From: FEN-1297 sp021817845
GTDB taxonomy: Bacteria > Bacteroidota > Ignavibacteria > Ignavibacteriales > Ignavibacteriaceae
Direction of reading: 5' to 3'
Assembly (NCBI GenBank): GCA_021817845.1
Contig: JAKAFW010000019.1
Coordinates: 1 to 64,000 of the forward strand
DNA length: 64,000 bases
A program made the position numbers and the translations under genes. The notes beneath the pieces were generated by a model, which did not search any database, was not told the DNA's origin, and saw nothing but the letters and a program-made list of their open reading frames with translations. This document shows, in pieces, positions 17,501-25,963 of the stretch (its first letter is position 1; each line of letters opens with the position of its first letter).

Positions 17501-17633
17501 TTTTCCTACCGACCTCTTCTTTGATGCTTCTTACGGTTTTGACAAATTTTCAAGGGATGTACGTGGCGATATCGTCACTTACGGTAAAGAATGGCGATTC
17601 TACGGTGGGATTATGTTTGGCTTTGATATTTAG
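14541..17633 (+). CDS. Exported glu-zincin protease, TolB-like propeller and outer-membrane barrel fusion
   Basis: This 1030-residue protein has a signal peptide (to about residue 20, AAFAQ) and three parts. Residues about 25-300 form a peptidase-MA-type glu-zincin domain with zinc motif HETTH (122-126) and the third ligand E182 in WFAEGTAQYM. Residues about 310-580 contain WD40/TolB-like propeller repeats (YSPDGSKFVYIS, FSPDDKSIIFDYS). Residues about 640-1030 form a surface-antigen/BamA-like barrel with LGGLIGMRAYPFYSISGN near the end. It should sit in the outer membrane with an active-looking protease domain in the periplasm or at the surface. The substrate is unknown. Confidence 0.82.
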   Translation: MSKILLAVAAFFLIQTAAFAQFTDFHPELKWYTIKGKYCEVHFHSGAERTARVVAKIADEVIPVLESLYDYKPGTIHYVIKDIDDYSNGATYFFDNKIEIWTSALDFDLRGAHNWLRNVISHETTHMVQIQSALKMPRTVPAFFLQVLNYEDERRPDILYGYPNVIVSYPIAAINVPSWFAEGTAQYMRKEFNYDNWDTHRDMVLRCYALDGNMLTWNQMGVFDKTSLGNESVYNSGFALTRYISQKYGEDKLEKISRALGKLGVFTIDAAFKDVLGKDGNQIYGEWRSFVTKSYKERMKKVLADSVEGKIISGVGFGNFYPVYSPDGSKFVYISNKNNDYFGIAGIYLYDLKTNKEKEIVSGVNSTVSWVAGKNEIIYAKLTDNNPDWYNVHDLYSYNIDKDKETRLTHDLRANQPFVSHNGKKIVFLFEKDGTTNLATVDINGKNYKQLTTFRNGEQVYDPKFSPDDKSIIFDYSYANNRSIARIDSDGKNFTFVVKTNHDNRNPVYDKNGDLIYCSDSTGIFNLYSYNIKTGVQNQLTNVVGGAFMPAIDDSGNILYSGYTSTGFKIFKITPTEEKNVIKGDSYEWINDPPLDKDKPKGDLSKFDMARLIHYNDYNVPDYKKEDYTGTFTKLSFYPFIRFDNYNTTNNFFEKIKPGVYVSSTDMLNRYSLFAGADINSRLERDLFFIFNYRNKIPLLFDMGIKPELSLEVYNISRDANSSIGFTPDTVNNIVQYSYTVPADVSYNLFEFDLAASQRIFTRQQNLELRFIFSSYSANLGSFILPDQTLYPATSDNYLIGRNIQLKYTLNAIEPTVDEEINPIGAQVDLTYNYEFDKFNSDGSYTVSNGFLQDVYNNYDFNRLELNSKIHFKLWGENTLTTKVRFGAILGKTVPDFFDYYLGGLIGMRAYPFYSISGNKVGWFNLTYRFPVFKNIDTRVGQLYIDKIFMSVYGDIGNAWNASATNLKGFKKGAGAEIRIHMNSYYVFPTDLFFDASYGFDKFSRDVRGDIVTYGKEWRFYGGIMFGFDI

Positions 17634-17684
17634 ATTTTTTGTAAATAAATTTTTAATAACATTCTTGATAGTTAAGGAAAAAAA

Positions 17685-18617
17685 ATGAATCAGATAGGCA
17701 TTAAGGTTTTTCTGTTAGCTGTAATTTATGCTTTTTCTTTTAATGTCGTTCAAGCGCAGAATGGAAATAAAATTCCACTAAGCGGAAATTTAAGTTTAGA
17801 TGCAATTACACTCTCGGATAATCTTCCGAAATTAAAAACAACTGAAATAAATTTGAGCAATGGTGAAAAAAAATCGCGTCTTCTTGCAGGAGTTCTATCT
17901 GCCATTTTACCCGGTGCCGGAGAATTTTACGCAGAAAGATATTTGAAAGCGGGTATTCTTTTTACTGTTGAAGCAGCAGCAATTGCCACCGCTCTTATTT
18001 ATAATCGCAAAGGTGATAATCAAACAAATTCTTTCCAGAATTATGCAAATCAAGATTGGAGTATTGCAAAATACGCCGCTTGGACATTGCAACATGTTAA
18101 TGATATAAATGCCGGCGCAAATGTAAATCCTAATAATTATAAGATATTCGGAAATAACTTTGATTATACCAAATTGGGTGCGAATACTGGCGACTGGAGT
18201 CAATATAACGGATTGGTAAATAGAAGTGAATTAAATCGATTAGAAACAGATTTGGGCGATGGTTATTCACATCAGCTTCCAGCAGCTGGGGAGCAACAAT
18301 ATTATGAACTTATCGGAAAATATCCTCAATATAGCCATGGCTGGTCAACTGCTAATTTTGGAGATACTGACTTTCATACTTTGACTCAACAGTTTTTATT
18401 ATATGCTCATGCAAGAGGATTGGCTAATAGTTATTATACTACGGGTTCAACGGCAATAATTGTGGTGTATGTAAATCACTTCCTGAGTATTTTCGATGCA
18501 ATTTGGAGTGTCGATAATTACAACAAATCGCTTGCTGTAAATTTCAGAGTCCAAAGTGGAAATGTAGCAGACCGGATCGATTTAGTCCCAACGTTGAATT
18601 TTTCCTATAGTTTTTAA
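17685..18617 (+). CDS. DUF5683-like membrane-associated protein
   Basis: This 310-residue exported protein has a signal peptide (cut near VQAQ, residue 25). It contains a hydrophobic segment typical of DUF5683, SAILPGAGEFYAERYLKAGI (about 72-91), followed by a second hydrophobic helix (FTVEAAAIATALIY). The remainder is Asn/Tyr-rich with no known catalytic motif. Its function is unknown. It closes the surface-protein block and is followed by a strong intrinsic terminator. Confidence 0.7.
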   Translation: MNQIGIKVFLLAVIYAFSFNVVQAQNGNKIPLSGNLSLDAITLSDNLPKLKTTEINLSNGEKKSRLLAGVLSAILPGAGEFYAERYLKAGILFTVEAAAIATALIYNRKGDNQTNSFQNYANQDWSIAKYAAWTLQHVNDINAGANVNPNNYKIFGNNFDYTKLGANTGDWSQYNGLVNRSELNRLETDLGDGYSHQLPAAGEQQYYELIGKYPQYSHGWSTANFGDTDFHTLTQQFLLYAHARGLANSYYTTGSTAIIVVYVNHFLSIFDAIWSVDNYNKSLAVNFRVQSGNVADRIDLVPTLNFSYSF

Positions 18618-18633
18618 ATTTCATTCTAAAATA

Positions 18634-18680
18634 AAAAGGCGATATTGCCATATTTTTAGGCAATATCGCTTTTTGTTTTT
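18634..18680 (+). terminator. Intrinsic terminator after the surface-protein block
   Basis: An 11-bp stem (GCGATATTGCC at 18639-18649 with GGCAATATCGC at 18659-18669) is closed by a 9-base loop and followed by a T-rich run. An A-run before the stem would let it work in both directions. It separates the DUF5683 gene from der. Confidence 0.9.
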
Positions 18681-18721
18681 TAATAAGGTTATATTTGTAG
18701 AAACGGAAAATTTATTTATTT

Positions 18722-20035
18722 ATGAAAACACCATTTGTGGTTATTGTTGGAAGACCAAATGTCGGTAAATCAACTCTATTTAACCGGCTTATTGGTAAAC
18801 GTGATGCGATTGTACATGACAAGAGCGGAGTTACTCGCGATAGGAATTATGGTAGCGCAGATTGGGCTGGCAAAGAATTTCAGATTATTGATACCGGAGG
18901 CTATGTCCCAAACTCAAAGGATTTATTCGAAACAGCTATTAGAGAACAAGTTGAAATTGCTATCTTGGAAGCAGATGTAATTTTGTTTGTCGTAGATGTC
19001 CGAACCGGTGTAAATCCAGTAGACATTCAAATCGCAAAATTGCTTCGAAGTTCGGATAAAAAATTTTTATTAGTTGTTAACAAAGTTGATTCGGAAGGAT
19101 TTGAACCTTCGGTTGCTGAATTTTACCGGTTAGGAATCAAGAAGATTTATTCCGTCTCTGCTCTTGCCGGAAGAAAACTTGGGGATATGCTTGATGATTT
19201 GACTGCCGACTTTATCCCCGTTGATTTAGATAAACCTGAAGATGAAAGATTAAAAATAGCTATCGTAGGTCGACCTAATGTTGGAAAATCTTCTCTTACA
19301 AATTCGCTGCTTGGATATGATCGCAGCATTGTAACTGATATCCCTGGTACGACTCGTGACAGTCTTGACTCTATCTTAAAATATTATGGTCAAGAAATTA
19401 TTTTGATTGATACAGCAGGATTAAGAAAGAAAAAAAGGATTGACGAAAGTATAGAATTTTTTTCGACAATCAGGACATTGAAAACTATCGGAGAAAGCGA
19501 TGTGGTTGTCCTGATGATTGATGCGCAAACTGGATTAGAAAAGCAAGATCAAAAAATTATTGACGAGGTTGTTCGCTGGAGAAAGGGCTTAATTATTGCG
19601 GTGAACAAATGGGACCTAATTGAAAAGGACAACAGTTCTACAAAACTTTATGAAGATGGTATCCTTGATAAAATTGGTTCGATTGATTATGCCCCGGTAA
19701 TTTTTATTTCCGCCCTAACCAAGCAAAGAATTTTCAAGTTGGTTGATTTATGCTTGAGCGTGAATGAAGAAAGAAGAAAAAAAATTCCGACAAATCAATT
19801 AAATGAAGTCCTTCTTTCTGAAATTGAACGCGTGCCGCCTCCAGCAACCGGCACCGGAAGGGAAGTCAAAATAAAATATATTACACAAGTCGGAGATCAT
19901 TATCCGGTTTTTCTTTTCTTTTCAAATTATCCTAAAAATATTCCCGAGCATTATAGAAGGTTTTTGGAAAAGTTGATTAGAAAAAATTTTGGATTTAAAG
20001 GAGTTCCCATGACCTTGAGCTTCAAGAATAAATAG
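18722..20035 (+). CDS. der: Ribosome-assembly GTPase Der (EngA)
   Basis: This 437-residue protein has two consecutive GTPase domains and a C-terminal KH-like domain, the arrangement unique to Der, which is needed for 50S ribosomal subunit maturation. Walker A motifs GRPNVGKS occur at 10-17 and 183-190, with DTGG and DTAG (G3) and NKVD/NKWD (G4) in the respective domains. The length is typical. It opens a housekeeping run after a clear terminator, and upp follows after 8 bases. Confidence 0.97.
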   Translation: MKTPFVVIVGRPNVGKSTLFNRLIGKRDAIVHDKSGVTRDRNYGSADWAGKEFQIIDTGGYVPNSKDLFETAIREQVEIAILEADVILFVVDVRTGVNPVDIQIAKLLRSSDKKFLLVVNKVDSEGFEPSVAEFYRLGIKKIYSVSALAGRKLGDMLDDLTADFIPVDLDKPEDERLKIAIVGRPNVGKSSLTNSLLGYDRSIVTDIPGTTRDSLDSILKYYGQEIILIDTAGLRKKKRIDESIEFFSTIRTLKTIGESDVVVLMIDAQTGLEKQDQKIIDEVVRWRKGLIIAVNKWDLIEKDNSSTKLYEDGILDKIGSIDYAPVIFISALTKQRIFKLVDLCLSVNEERRKKIPTNQLNEVLLSEIERVPPPATGTGREVKIKYITQVGDHYPVFLFFSNYPKNIPEHYRRFLEKLIRKNFGFKGVPMTLSFKNK

Positions 20036-20043
20036 GACTATTT

Positions 20044-20682
20044 ATGACAACACAGTTTCCAAACTTTTTCTTAATCGACCACCCTTTGATAAAAAGAGAT
20101 ATGACTGTTCTAAGAGACTACTCAACTCCCCCTGAAATTTTTAGAGAAGCGGTTAAAAGGATATCACATATTTTGGCAGTAGAAATTTCTAAGAATCTGA
20201 ATACTGCCGAATTTGAAATTGAAACACCGCTTGAAAAAACAATTGGTTTTAAGATTATTGATGAAGTTGTTCTTGTTCCTGTCTTACGCGCCGGTTTGGG
20301 AATGGTGACCGGGTTTCTTGAAATAATAACAGATGCTAAAGTCGGACATATCGGCCTTCAAAGAGATGAAACTACGTTAAAACCGGTTGAATATTATTAT
20401 AAAACTCCTAAAAACATTAATACTGCAAAAGTTATTCTTGTTGACCCAATGCTTGCAACCGGAGGCAGTGCAACCGAAGCCTTAAACTATTTGAAAAAAA
20501 GAGGGGCTAAAAATTTGATGTTCGCCTGCCTTGTTGCCGCACCCGAAGGGATTAAAAAATTAAATGCACATCATCCGGAAGTGAAGATTATTGGTGCGGC
20601 TTTGGACCGGGAATTAAATAATAAAGGATATATTCTGCCGGGTTTAGGCGATGCAGGGGACAGGACTTTTGGTACGTTATAA
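20044..20682 (+). CDS. upp: Uracil phosphoribosyltransferase
   Basis: This 212-residue enzyme makes UMP from uracil and PRPP in pyrimidine salvage. The PRPP-binding loop VDPMLATGGSATEA (about 138-151), PVLRAGLGMVTG in the middle and the C-terminal uracil-binding region LPGLGDAGDRTFGT identify it. Length and order are normal for the family. It lies 8 bases after der. Its 3' end overlaps the longest frame of the following TPR gene. Confidence 0.95.
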   Translation: MTTQFPNFFLIDHPLIKRDMTVLRDYSTPPEIFREAVKRISHILAVEISKNLNTAEFEIETPLEKTIGFKIIDEVVLVPVLRAGLGMVTGFLEIITDAKVGHIGLQRDETTLKPVEYYYKTPKNINTAKVILVDPMLATGGSATEALNYLKKRGAKNLMFACLVAAPEGIKKLNAHHPEVKIIGAALDRELNNKGYILPGLGDAGDRTFGTL

Positions 20683-21691
20683 ATTATCTTTCCTTTTTCT
20701 GTTTGTTGCGCTATCGTCTCCTTTTATTTTCTCTCAATCTTATCCAGATTCATTGGTAAATAATTTTCTTCGCAAGGGAATTAGCGAAATAATAAATCAG
20801 AATTATGAGGCTGCGACAAATACATTCAGGCAATTAAATTTAAAATTTCCTAATCTTCCGTTGGGAAAAATTTATCTTGCTGCTGTTGATATTGCGAAGT
20901 CCTATGACCTTGGGGATGAATTCAATTCAAATTTTATAAATTCTAATCTTAATTCTGCAAGAGAACAATCTAAAGAACTAGTAGAAAAAGAGGGAAACAA
21001 TATTTGGTACAACTACTTTTTAGCCCTATCAGATGGTTACTCGGCATACTTTAGTGCAATAAACAAAAGTTGGTTAACTGCTTTCAGTGAAGGACTAAAC
21101 GCGCGTGATGATTTTGAAAAATGCTTAAAATTAGATCCCAAATTTTACGACGCTTACATTGCAATCGGCGCTTACAAATATTGGAAAAGTCGTAAGTCCG
21201 AATTTTTAGAATGGCTACCCTTTGTAAAAAACGAAGAGCAATCCGGTATTGATTTATTAAAAATTGCAATCAATAACTCATCTTATAACAAACATCTGGC
21301 AATAAATTCACTTATCTGGATATATATCGATCAAGATGAATACAAAAATGCTGCAAATCTTGCCCAAGAAGCCTTAAAAGAGTTCCCGGATAATCGACTT
21401 TTTATGTGGGGGTTAGCCCGAGCTTATGAAAATATCGACAAGATGGTTTCGATCAATACTTATACAAAAGTTTTAGATTCATATATGCAAGTCCCGAATC
21501 AAAATCATTATAAAGAAATAATTCTTAAACATATCATTGCCAAGCTTTATCAAAAATTAGGGGACAAACAGAAAGCTTTAGCATTTTGCAATGATATACT
21601 TTCAATAAAAGATATTTCCGCTAGCGTGAAGGAAAAGCTATCGAACCGATTGAGGCAAGTAAAAGAATTAAAAGATGAACTGGCTCATTAA
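20651..21691 (+). CDS. Exported tetratricopeptide-repeat protein
   Basis: This protein has up to 346 residues. The first ~28 residues are a signal peptide or anchor (KLSFLFLFVALSSPFIFS), followed by helical repeats with TPR character (for example YIDQDEYKNAANLAQEALKEFPD, split across about 224-246). It probably acts as a periplasmic scaffold; the partner is unknown. The longest frame starts 32 bases inside upp; a TTG at 20669 would start just before the hydrophobic segment and is equally possible. No catalytic motif is visible. Confidence 0.7.
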   Translation: MQGTGLLVRYKLSFLFLFVALSSPFIFSQSYPDSLVNNFLRKGISEIINQNYEAATNTFRQLNLKFPNLPLGKIYLAAVDIAKSYDLGDEFNSNFINSNLNSAREQSKELVEKEGNNIWYNYFLALSDGYSAYFSAINKSWLTAFSEGLNARDDFEKCLKLDPKFYDAYIAIGAYKYWKSRKSEFLEWLPFVKNEEQSGIDLLKIAINNSSYNKHLAINSLIWIYIDQDEYKNAANLAQEALKEFPDNRLFMWGLARAYENIDKMVSINTYTKVLDSYMQVPNQNHYKEIILKHIIAKLYQKLGDKQKALAFCNDILSIKDISASVKEKLSNRLRQVKELKDELAH

Positions 21692-21764
21692 CTAATCCGG
21701 TGACTTTAACTATTCAACAAAATCAATTAAATTATAATGAAATTTAAAAATTATAAGCTTTTAA

Positions 21765-23933
21765 ATGAGTTTGGATAACCCTAAATATAAAAAGATGCTT
21801 GATGATCTTTTGGATGAATGCCGCAAACATTTAGCTGGTGTTAATGAAGCATTAATTACAAAAGCTTTCGAGTTTTCTTTAGAGGCTCACAAAAATGATT
21901 TACGCGCCTCCGGTGAGCCTTATTTTAGCCATCCTTATGAAGTTGCTCTTATTGTTGCAAATGAAATTCCATTAGACGATGTTACGGTGGTTTGTGCGCT
22001 TCTCCATGATGTTGTTGAAGATACGGATTTTAACTTAGATTTAATGATTAAAGAATTCGGAAGAGAGGTTGCGGAGATTGTTGATGGGGTTACAAAGATA
22101 AGCGGAATATTTAAGGGACAGGAAATTACTCAAGCTGAAAATTATAGAAAATTATTACTTTCAATGGTTAAAGATGTACGGGTTATTCTTGTCAAGTTTG
22201 CAGACCGCCTTCATAATATGCGTACGCTTGAATTTGTAAACCCCGATAAACAGAGAAGAATTGCTCAAGAAACGATTGAAATTTATGCGCCCTTTGCGAA
22301 CAGGTTTGGTCTTGGACAGGTTAAGTGGGAATTAGAAGACCTTTCATTCAAGTATTTGAACCGTGAAGCCTACGAGGAAATTGCACGCAAAATAAAAAGC
22401 AAAAGGAAGGAAAGAGAATCCTATATCAAAAAATTTAGCGAGCCCATCATTCTTAAACTGAATGACTATAATTTGAAGTTTGAAATTAACGGTCGCCCAA
22501 AACACCTTTATAGCATTTACAGGAAAATGGTTAAACGTAATAAACCCTTTGAAGAAATTTATGACCTTTTCGCTATAAGAATAATATTAGATACTGAGAA
22601 CTCAAATGATTGCTACACTACGCTAGGAATTGTTAATCAAATGTATTTACCTGTTCCCGATAGATTTAAAGATTATGTATCTATACCTAAAACCAACAAT
22701 TATCAATCTATTCACACAACAGTAATTGGACCCGAAGGACGATTAGTTGAAGTACAGATAAGGACAAAAAAGATGCACGAAGTATCCGAAAGAGGTGTTG
22801 CAGCGCACTGGCGATATAAAGAAAACAAAGCCGCTTCGGATAAAGAACTTGAAAACTGGGTAAACTGGATACGGGATATTTTTGAGAATGCTTCGAAAGA
22901 GGATGCAAGAAAAGAATTATTGGAAAGTTTTAAGCTTAATCTTTATCAAGATGAAATTTATGCCTTTACTCCGAAAGGCGACTTGAGGAGATTACCGGTT
23001 TCATCTACGCCGGTTGATTTTGCTTTTGAAATTCATAGCAAAGTCGGATATCACTGCATAGGTGCAAAAGTAAACGGAAAAATAGTTCCGCTTGATACAG
23101 TTCTTCATAGCGGTGATCAAGTTGATATAATTACTTCAAAAAATCAGCATCCGAATAAAAACTGGATAAAATTTGCTGCCACTCATAAAGCGAAAACAGC
23201 AATAAGAAAATGGCTAAATAAAGAAGAAGAGGATATTATAGATGCGGGCAAAGAGGTTTGGGAGAAGAAAATTAAGAAATTAAAATTATCTTTTACACCT
23301 TCTGATGTAGCTAAACTTACACTTAACTTAAAATATGAAACACCTAAACTTTTTTTTAAGGCGGTTGGGCAAGGTAAGATTAATCTTGAAGAAATTTTAA
23401 CAGCGACAAAAGAAAAGGAAGAGAAGAAAGAAAAAATTTTAGGCTTTGATAATTTTGCCAACCTAGCGAGGACAGATATTGGGGGTGTTTTAGTTGACGG
23501 AAAAAATTCAGGGATACTTTATTCTTACGCAAAGTGCTGCAACCCTATTCCAGGCGATCCCGTAATCGGATATATTACTATAGGCGAGGGAATAAAAATT
23601 CACCGTAAAACTTGCACAAATCTTTTAAGAATTTCGGAAAAAGATGCGAGCAAATTAGTTCCCGTTCAGTGGCCAGAAGGAGAAGGTTCCTTGTTTGTTG
23701 CCGGCTTAAGAATTATGGGTGAAGATTCTCCGGGTATTCTTAATGAAATTTCGCATTCCATTGTTTCTTACCAAAATACCAATATCAAATCTATAAATAT
23801 TAACACGAGTGATTCTTCATTTGAAGGAAGCGTAACAATTTATGTCCATAATCTTGAACATCTTTCACGAATTGTTGACCGCTTAAGAAAAATGAAAGGG
23901 GTTTATTCCGTTGAAAGATTTGAGAGCGCATAA
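21765..23933 (+). CDS. rel: (p)ppGpp synthetase/hydrolase (Rel/SpoT)
   Basis: This 722-residue bifunctional-type RSH protein controls the stringent response. The HD hydrolase domain is intact (H56 in FSHPYEV, H81-D82 and E85-D86 in LLHDVVEDT, and KFADRLHNM near 148). The synthetase domain follows (about 240-350, with RFKDYVSIPKTNNYQS and VEVQIRTKKMHEVSERG). TGS, helical/zinc-finger-like (KCCNPIPGD) and C-terminal ACT domains complete the usual order. Both catalytic halves look active, so it can probably make and degrade (p)ppGpp. Confidence 0.95.
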   Translation: MSLDNPKYKKMLDDLLDECRKHLAGVNEALITKAFEFSLEAHKNDLRASGEPYFSHPYEVALIVANEIPLDDVTVVCALLHDVVEDTDFNLDLMIKEFGREVAEIVDGVTKISGIFKGQEITQAENYRKLLLSMVKDVRVILVKFADRLHNMRTLEFVNPDKQRRIAQETIEIYAPFANRFGLGQVKWELEDLSFKYLNREAYEEIARKIKSKRKERESYIKKFSEPIILKLNDYNLKFEINGRPKHLYSIYRKMVKRNKPFEEIYDLFAIRIILDTENSNDCYTTLGIVNQMYLPVPDRFKDYVSIPKTNNYQSIHTTVIGPEGRLVEVQIRTKKMHEVSERGVAAHWRYKENKAASDKELENWVNWIRDIFENASKEDARKELLESFKLNLYQDEIYAFTPKGDLRRLPVSSTPVDFAFEIHSKVGYHCIGAKVNGKIVPLDTVLHSGDQVDIITSKNQHPNKNWIKFAATHKAKTAIRKWLNKEEEDIIDAGKEVWEKKIKKLKLSFTPSDVAKLTLNLKYETPKLFFKAVGQGKINLEEILTATKEKEEKKEKILGFDNFANLARTDIGGVLVDGKNSGILYSYAKCCNPIPGDPVIGYITIGEGIKIHRKTCTNLLRISEKDASKLVPVQWPEGEGSLFVAGLRIMGEDSPGILNEISHSIVSYQNTNIKSININTSDSSFEGSVTIYVHNLEHLSRIVDRLRKMKGVYSVERFESA

Positions 23934-23936
23934 TTA

Positions 23937-24368
23937 ATGGCGGATGATTCTTCTTATCATAGAATAATGGCGATTGATTATGGTAAAAAAAGGATTGGAC
24001 TTGCTTTGACAGATCCATTATTGACTTTTGCCTATCCTTTCAAAACTCTTTTGAACGATAAAAATTTTTGGCAAGAAATTACTTCTATAGTTGAAGAACA
24101 AAATGTAAGTAAGATAATTCTGGGTTTGCCACTGAAAGAAAACGGCGAAGAGTATGAATTAACGGCAACTGTCTTTAAATTTAAAGCAGAAATTGAAAAA
24201 AAACTAAGGATTGAAGTCCTTGTACGGGATGAAAGATATACGTCATCTATTGCCCTGGAGATGATTAATGCCAACGTCAGTAAGAAATCTAAACGAAGAG
24301 ATAAGTCCCTGATTGATCAAAGCGCGGCGGCAATAATTTTGCAGGATTATTTAAACGAAAAAAAATAA
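23937..24368 (+). CDS. ruvX: Holliday junction resolvase-like YqgF/RuvX
   Basis: This 143-residue RNase H-fold protein has the YqgF motifs MAIDYGKKRIGLALTD (about 11-26), IILGLPLKENGEE and VLVRDERYTSSIAL, plus DQSAAAIILQDYL at the C terminus. Family members act in pre-16S rRNA 5'-end processing and possibly in recombination. It starts 4 bases after the rel stop. The annotated ATG adds about ten residues before the conserved core; the internal ATG just before AIDYG is an alternative. Confidence 0.9.
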   Translation: MADDSSYHRIMAIDYGKKRIGLALTDPLLTFAYPFKTLLNDKNFWQEITSIVEEQNVSKIILGLPLKENGEEYELTATVFKFKAEIEKKLRIEVLVRDERYTSSIALEMINANVSKKSKRRDKSLIDQSAAAIILQDYLNEKK

Positions 24369-24394
24369 GTTCAAATTTCTTTTATATTTGGGTA

Positions 24395-25309
24395 ATGAAA
24401 AAGAACATATACGTAATTATTGTCGCATTTATTTTCTCGGTCATTTTGTGGGTTTCCATTTCCTTGTCTAACGATTATTATGCCACATTAGAAGTGCCTG
24501 TAAAACTAATTGATTTTCCTTATGGTTTTTCGACAGGTTCTGCATTACCTCGTACAATTTCGGTAAAGTTAAAAGGTAAAGGTTGGAAGTTAGTATCTAT
24601 TTATTTATCGGCAGAATCTAATTTCGTTATACCGGTAGGCTATGAAACAGGGAAAAGATATGTAAACCTTTACAATTATATTTCCGAAAATCCATGGCTT
24701 TCTACCGATGTCGAAGTGGTTAATTTTACTCCAGATACCCTTTCCTTTTTTATTGAAAAGGCTTTTGCGAAAAAGCTTAAAATAATCCCCGACTTAAATT
24801 TAAGCTTTCAACAAGGTTATGGTTTAGCTTCAAAAGTTATTGTCTCGCCTGATTCTACTCTCGTCTATGGTCCCTTTAGTTATTTGAAAAATTTAGACTC
24901 GATAAAAACTAAATTATTATCTTTAGAAAATCTTCAAACAAAAACTTCTGAAAAGATTTTGTTAGAAAGAATTCCTGGTATGAGATACCATGATAATAGC
25001 GTGAGCGTTTCTCTTGATGTCCAAAAGATTGTTGAAAAAAATTTTGATAATGTTGCGGTTAAAGTAATTGATGCACCAAAAGATAGAGATGTTATCTTTT
25101 TTCCCAATCGTATAAAAATCAGTATACGCGGAGGAGTTGATGTTTTAGGCAGAGTCGATTCAACTCAACTAAATGCTTATGTTAATTACCGGGATGTCGT
25201 AACCGATTCTTTGGGTAGCGTCGTTCCGCAGGTGATTATACCTGATAATACTTCTTTAATTTTTACTAATCCGGAAAGACTTCGTTACATTATAAAAAAA
25301 TTTAATTAA
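24395..25309 (+). CDS. YbbR-domain membrane-anchored protein
   Basis: This 304-residue protein has one N-terminal membrane anchor (residues about 5-26, IYVIIVAFIFSVILWVSISL). It is followed by YbbR-like repeats with the typical VPVKLIDFPYGF and VKLKGKGWKLV segments. In other bacteria YbbR proteins (CdaR) regulate diadenylate cyclase; no cyclase gene is adjacent here, so that role is not shown. It lies 26 bases after ruvX and 27 bases before tmk and is probably co-transcribed with both. Confidence 0.8.
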   Translation: MKKNIYVIIVAFIFSVILWVSISLSNDYYATLEVPVKLIDFPYGFSTGSALPRTISVKLKGKGWKLVSIYLSAESNFVIPVGYETGKRYVNLYNYISENPWLSTDVEVVNFTPDTLSFFIEKAFAKKLKIIPDLNLSFQQGYGLASKVIVSPDSTLVYGPFSYLKNLDSIKTKLLSLENLQTKTSEKILLERIPGMRYHDNSVSVSLDVQKIVEKNFDNVAVKVIDAPKDRDVIFFPNRIKISIRGGVDVLGRVDSTQLNAYVNYRDVVTDSLGSVVPQVIIPDNTSLIFTNPERLRYIIKKFN

Positions 25310-25336
25310 ATTCACTTATCAATATTTTAAGGTACA

Positions 25337-25963
25337 ATGTTTATTTCATTTGAAGGCATAGATTTCTGCGGAAAGTCTACGCAAGTAAAATTGCTCAGGA
25401 AATATTTAGATAAAAAAAATGAACAAGTTAAAATAATTCGTGAACCCGGAGGTACTAAAATTTCGGAATTAGTCCGGTCAATTTTACTTAATAAAGCGCA
25501 CAACAAGATGACCATTGAAACTGAGATTTTCCTTTTCTCCGCTTCACGCGCACAACTTGTTAGGCAAAAAATTCGTCCTTATCTCGAACATGGAATTTAT
25601 GTAATTTCAGACCGCTTTCATGATTCTACTACGGCATATCAAGGATTCGGAAGAGGGATTCCTATTGAAGCTGTTAACAATATTAACCGGCTTGCAATTG
25701 GTGATACAATTCCGGATTTAACTTTTTTTATCGATATCCCTGTTGAAGAAGCCGAGAGACGAAAGCAAAAAAAAGGTAAATCAAAATTGGATCGAATTGA
25801 AATTTCAAAAAATAATTTTTATCAAAGGGTACGTGCAGGCTATCTTTATCTTGCCGAAAGAGAAAAAAGATTTAGAGTTTTAAACGGAACATTAAAAGTA
25901 AATGAAATTCACCGCCAAATCATCGATGAAATCGAATTATACGGGAAGCAGGAGTCTTTATGA
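25337..25963 (+). CDS. tmk: Thymidylate kinase
   Basis: This 208-residue enzyme phosphorylates dTMP to dTDP. The P-loop FEGIDFCGKST (about 4-14), the DR motif in VISDRFHDSTTAYQGFGRG and the LID region EAERRKQKKGKSKLDR are all present. The first residue after the P-loop Asp is Phe rather than the usual Gly, a mild variation. The gene ends in an ATGA overlap with the S41 protease gene, so the two are translationally coupled. Confidence 0.95.
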   Translation: MFISFEGIDFCGKSTQVKLLRKYLDKKNEQVKIIREPGGTKISELVRSILLNKAHNKMTIETEIFLFSASRAQLVRQKIRPYLEHGIYVISDRFHDSTTAYQGFGRGIPIEAVNNINRLAIGDTIPDLTFFIDIPVEEAERRKQKKGKSKLDRIEISKNNFYQRVRAGYLYLAEREKRFRVLNGTLKVNEIHRQIIDEIELYGKQESL

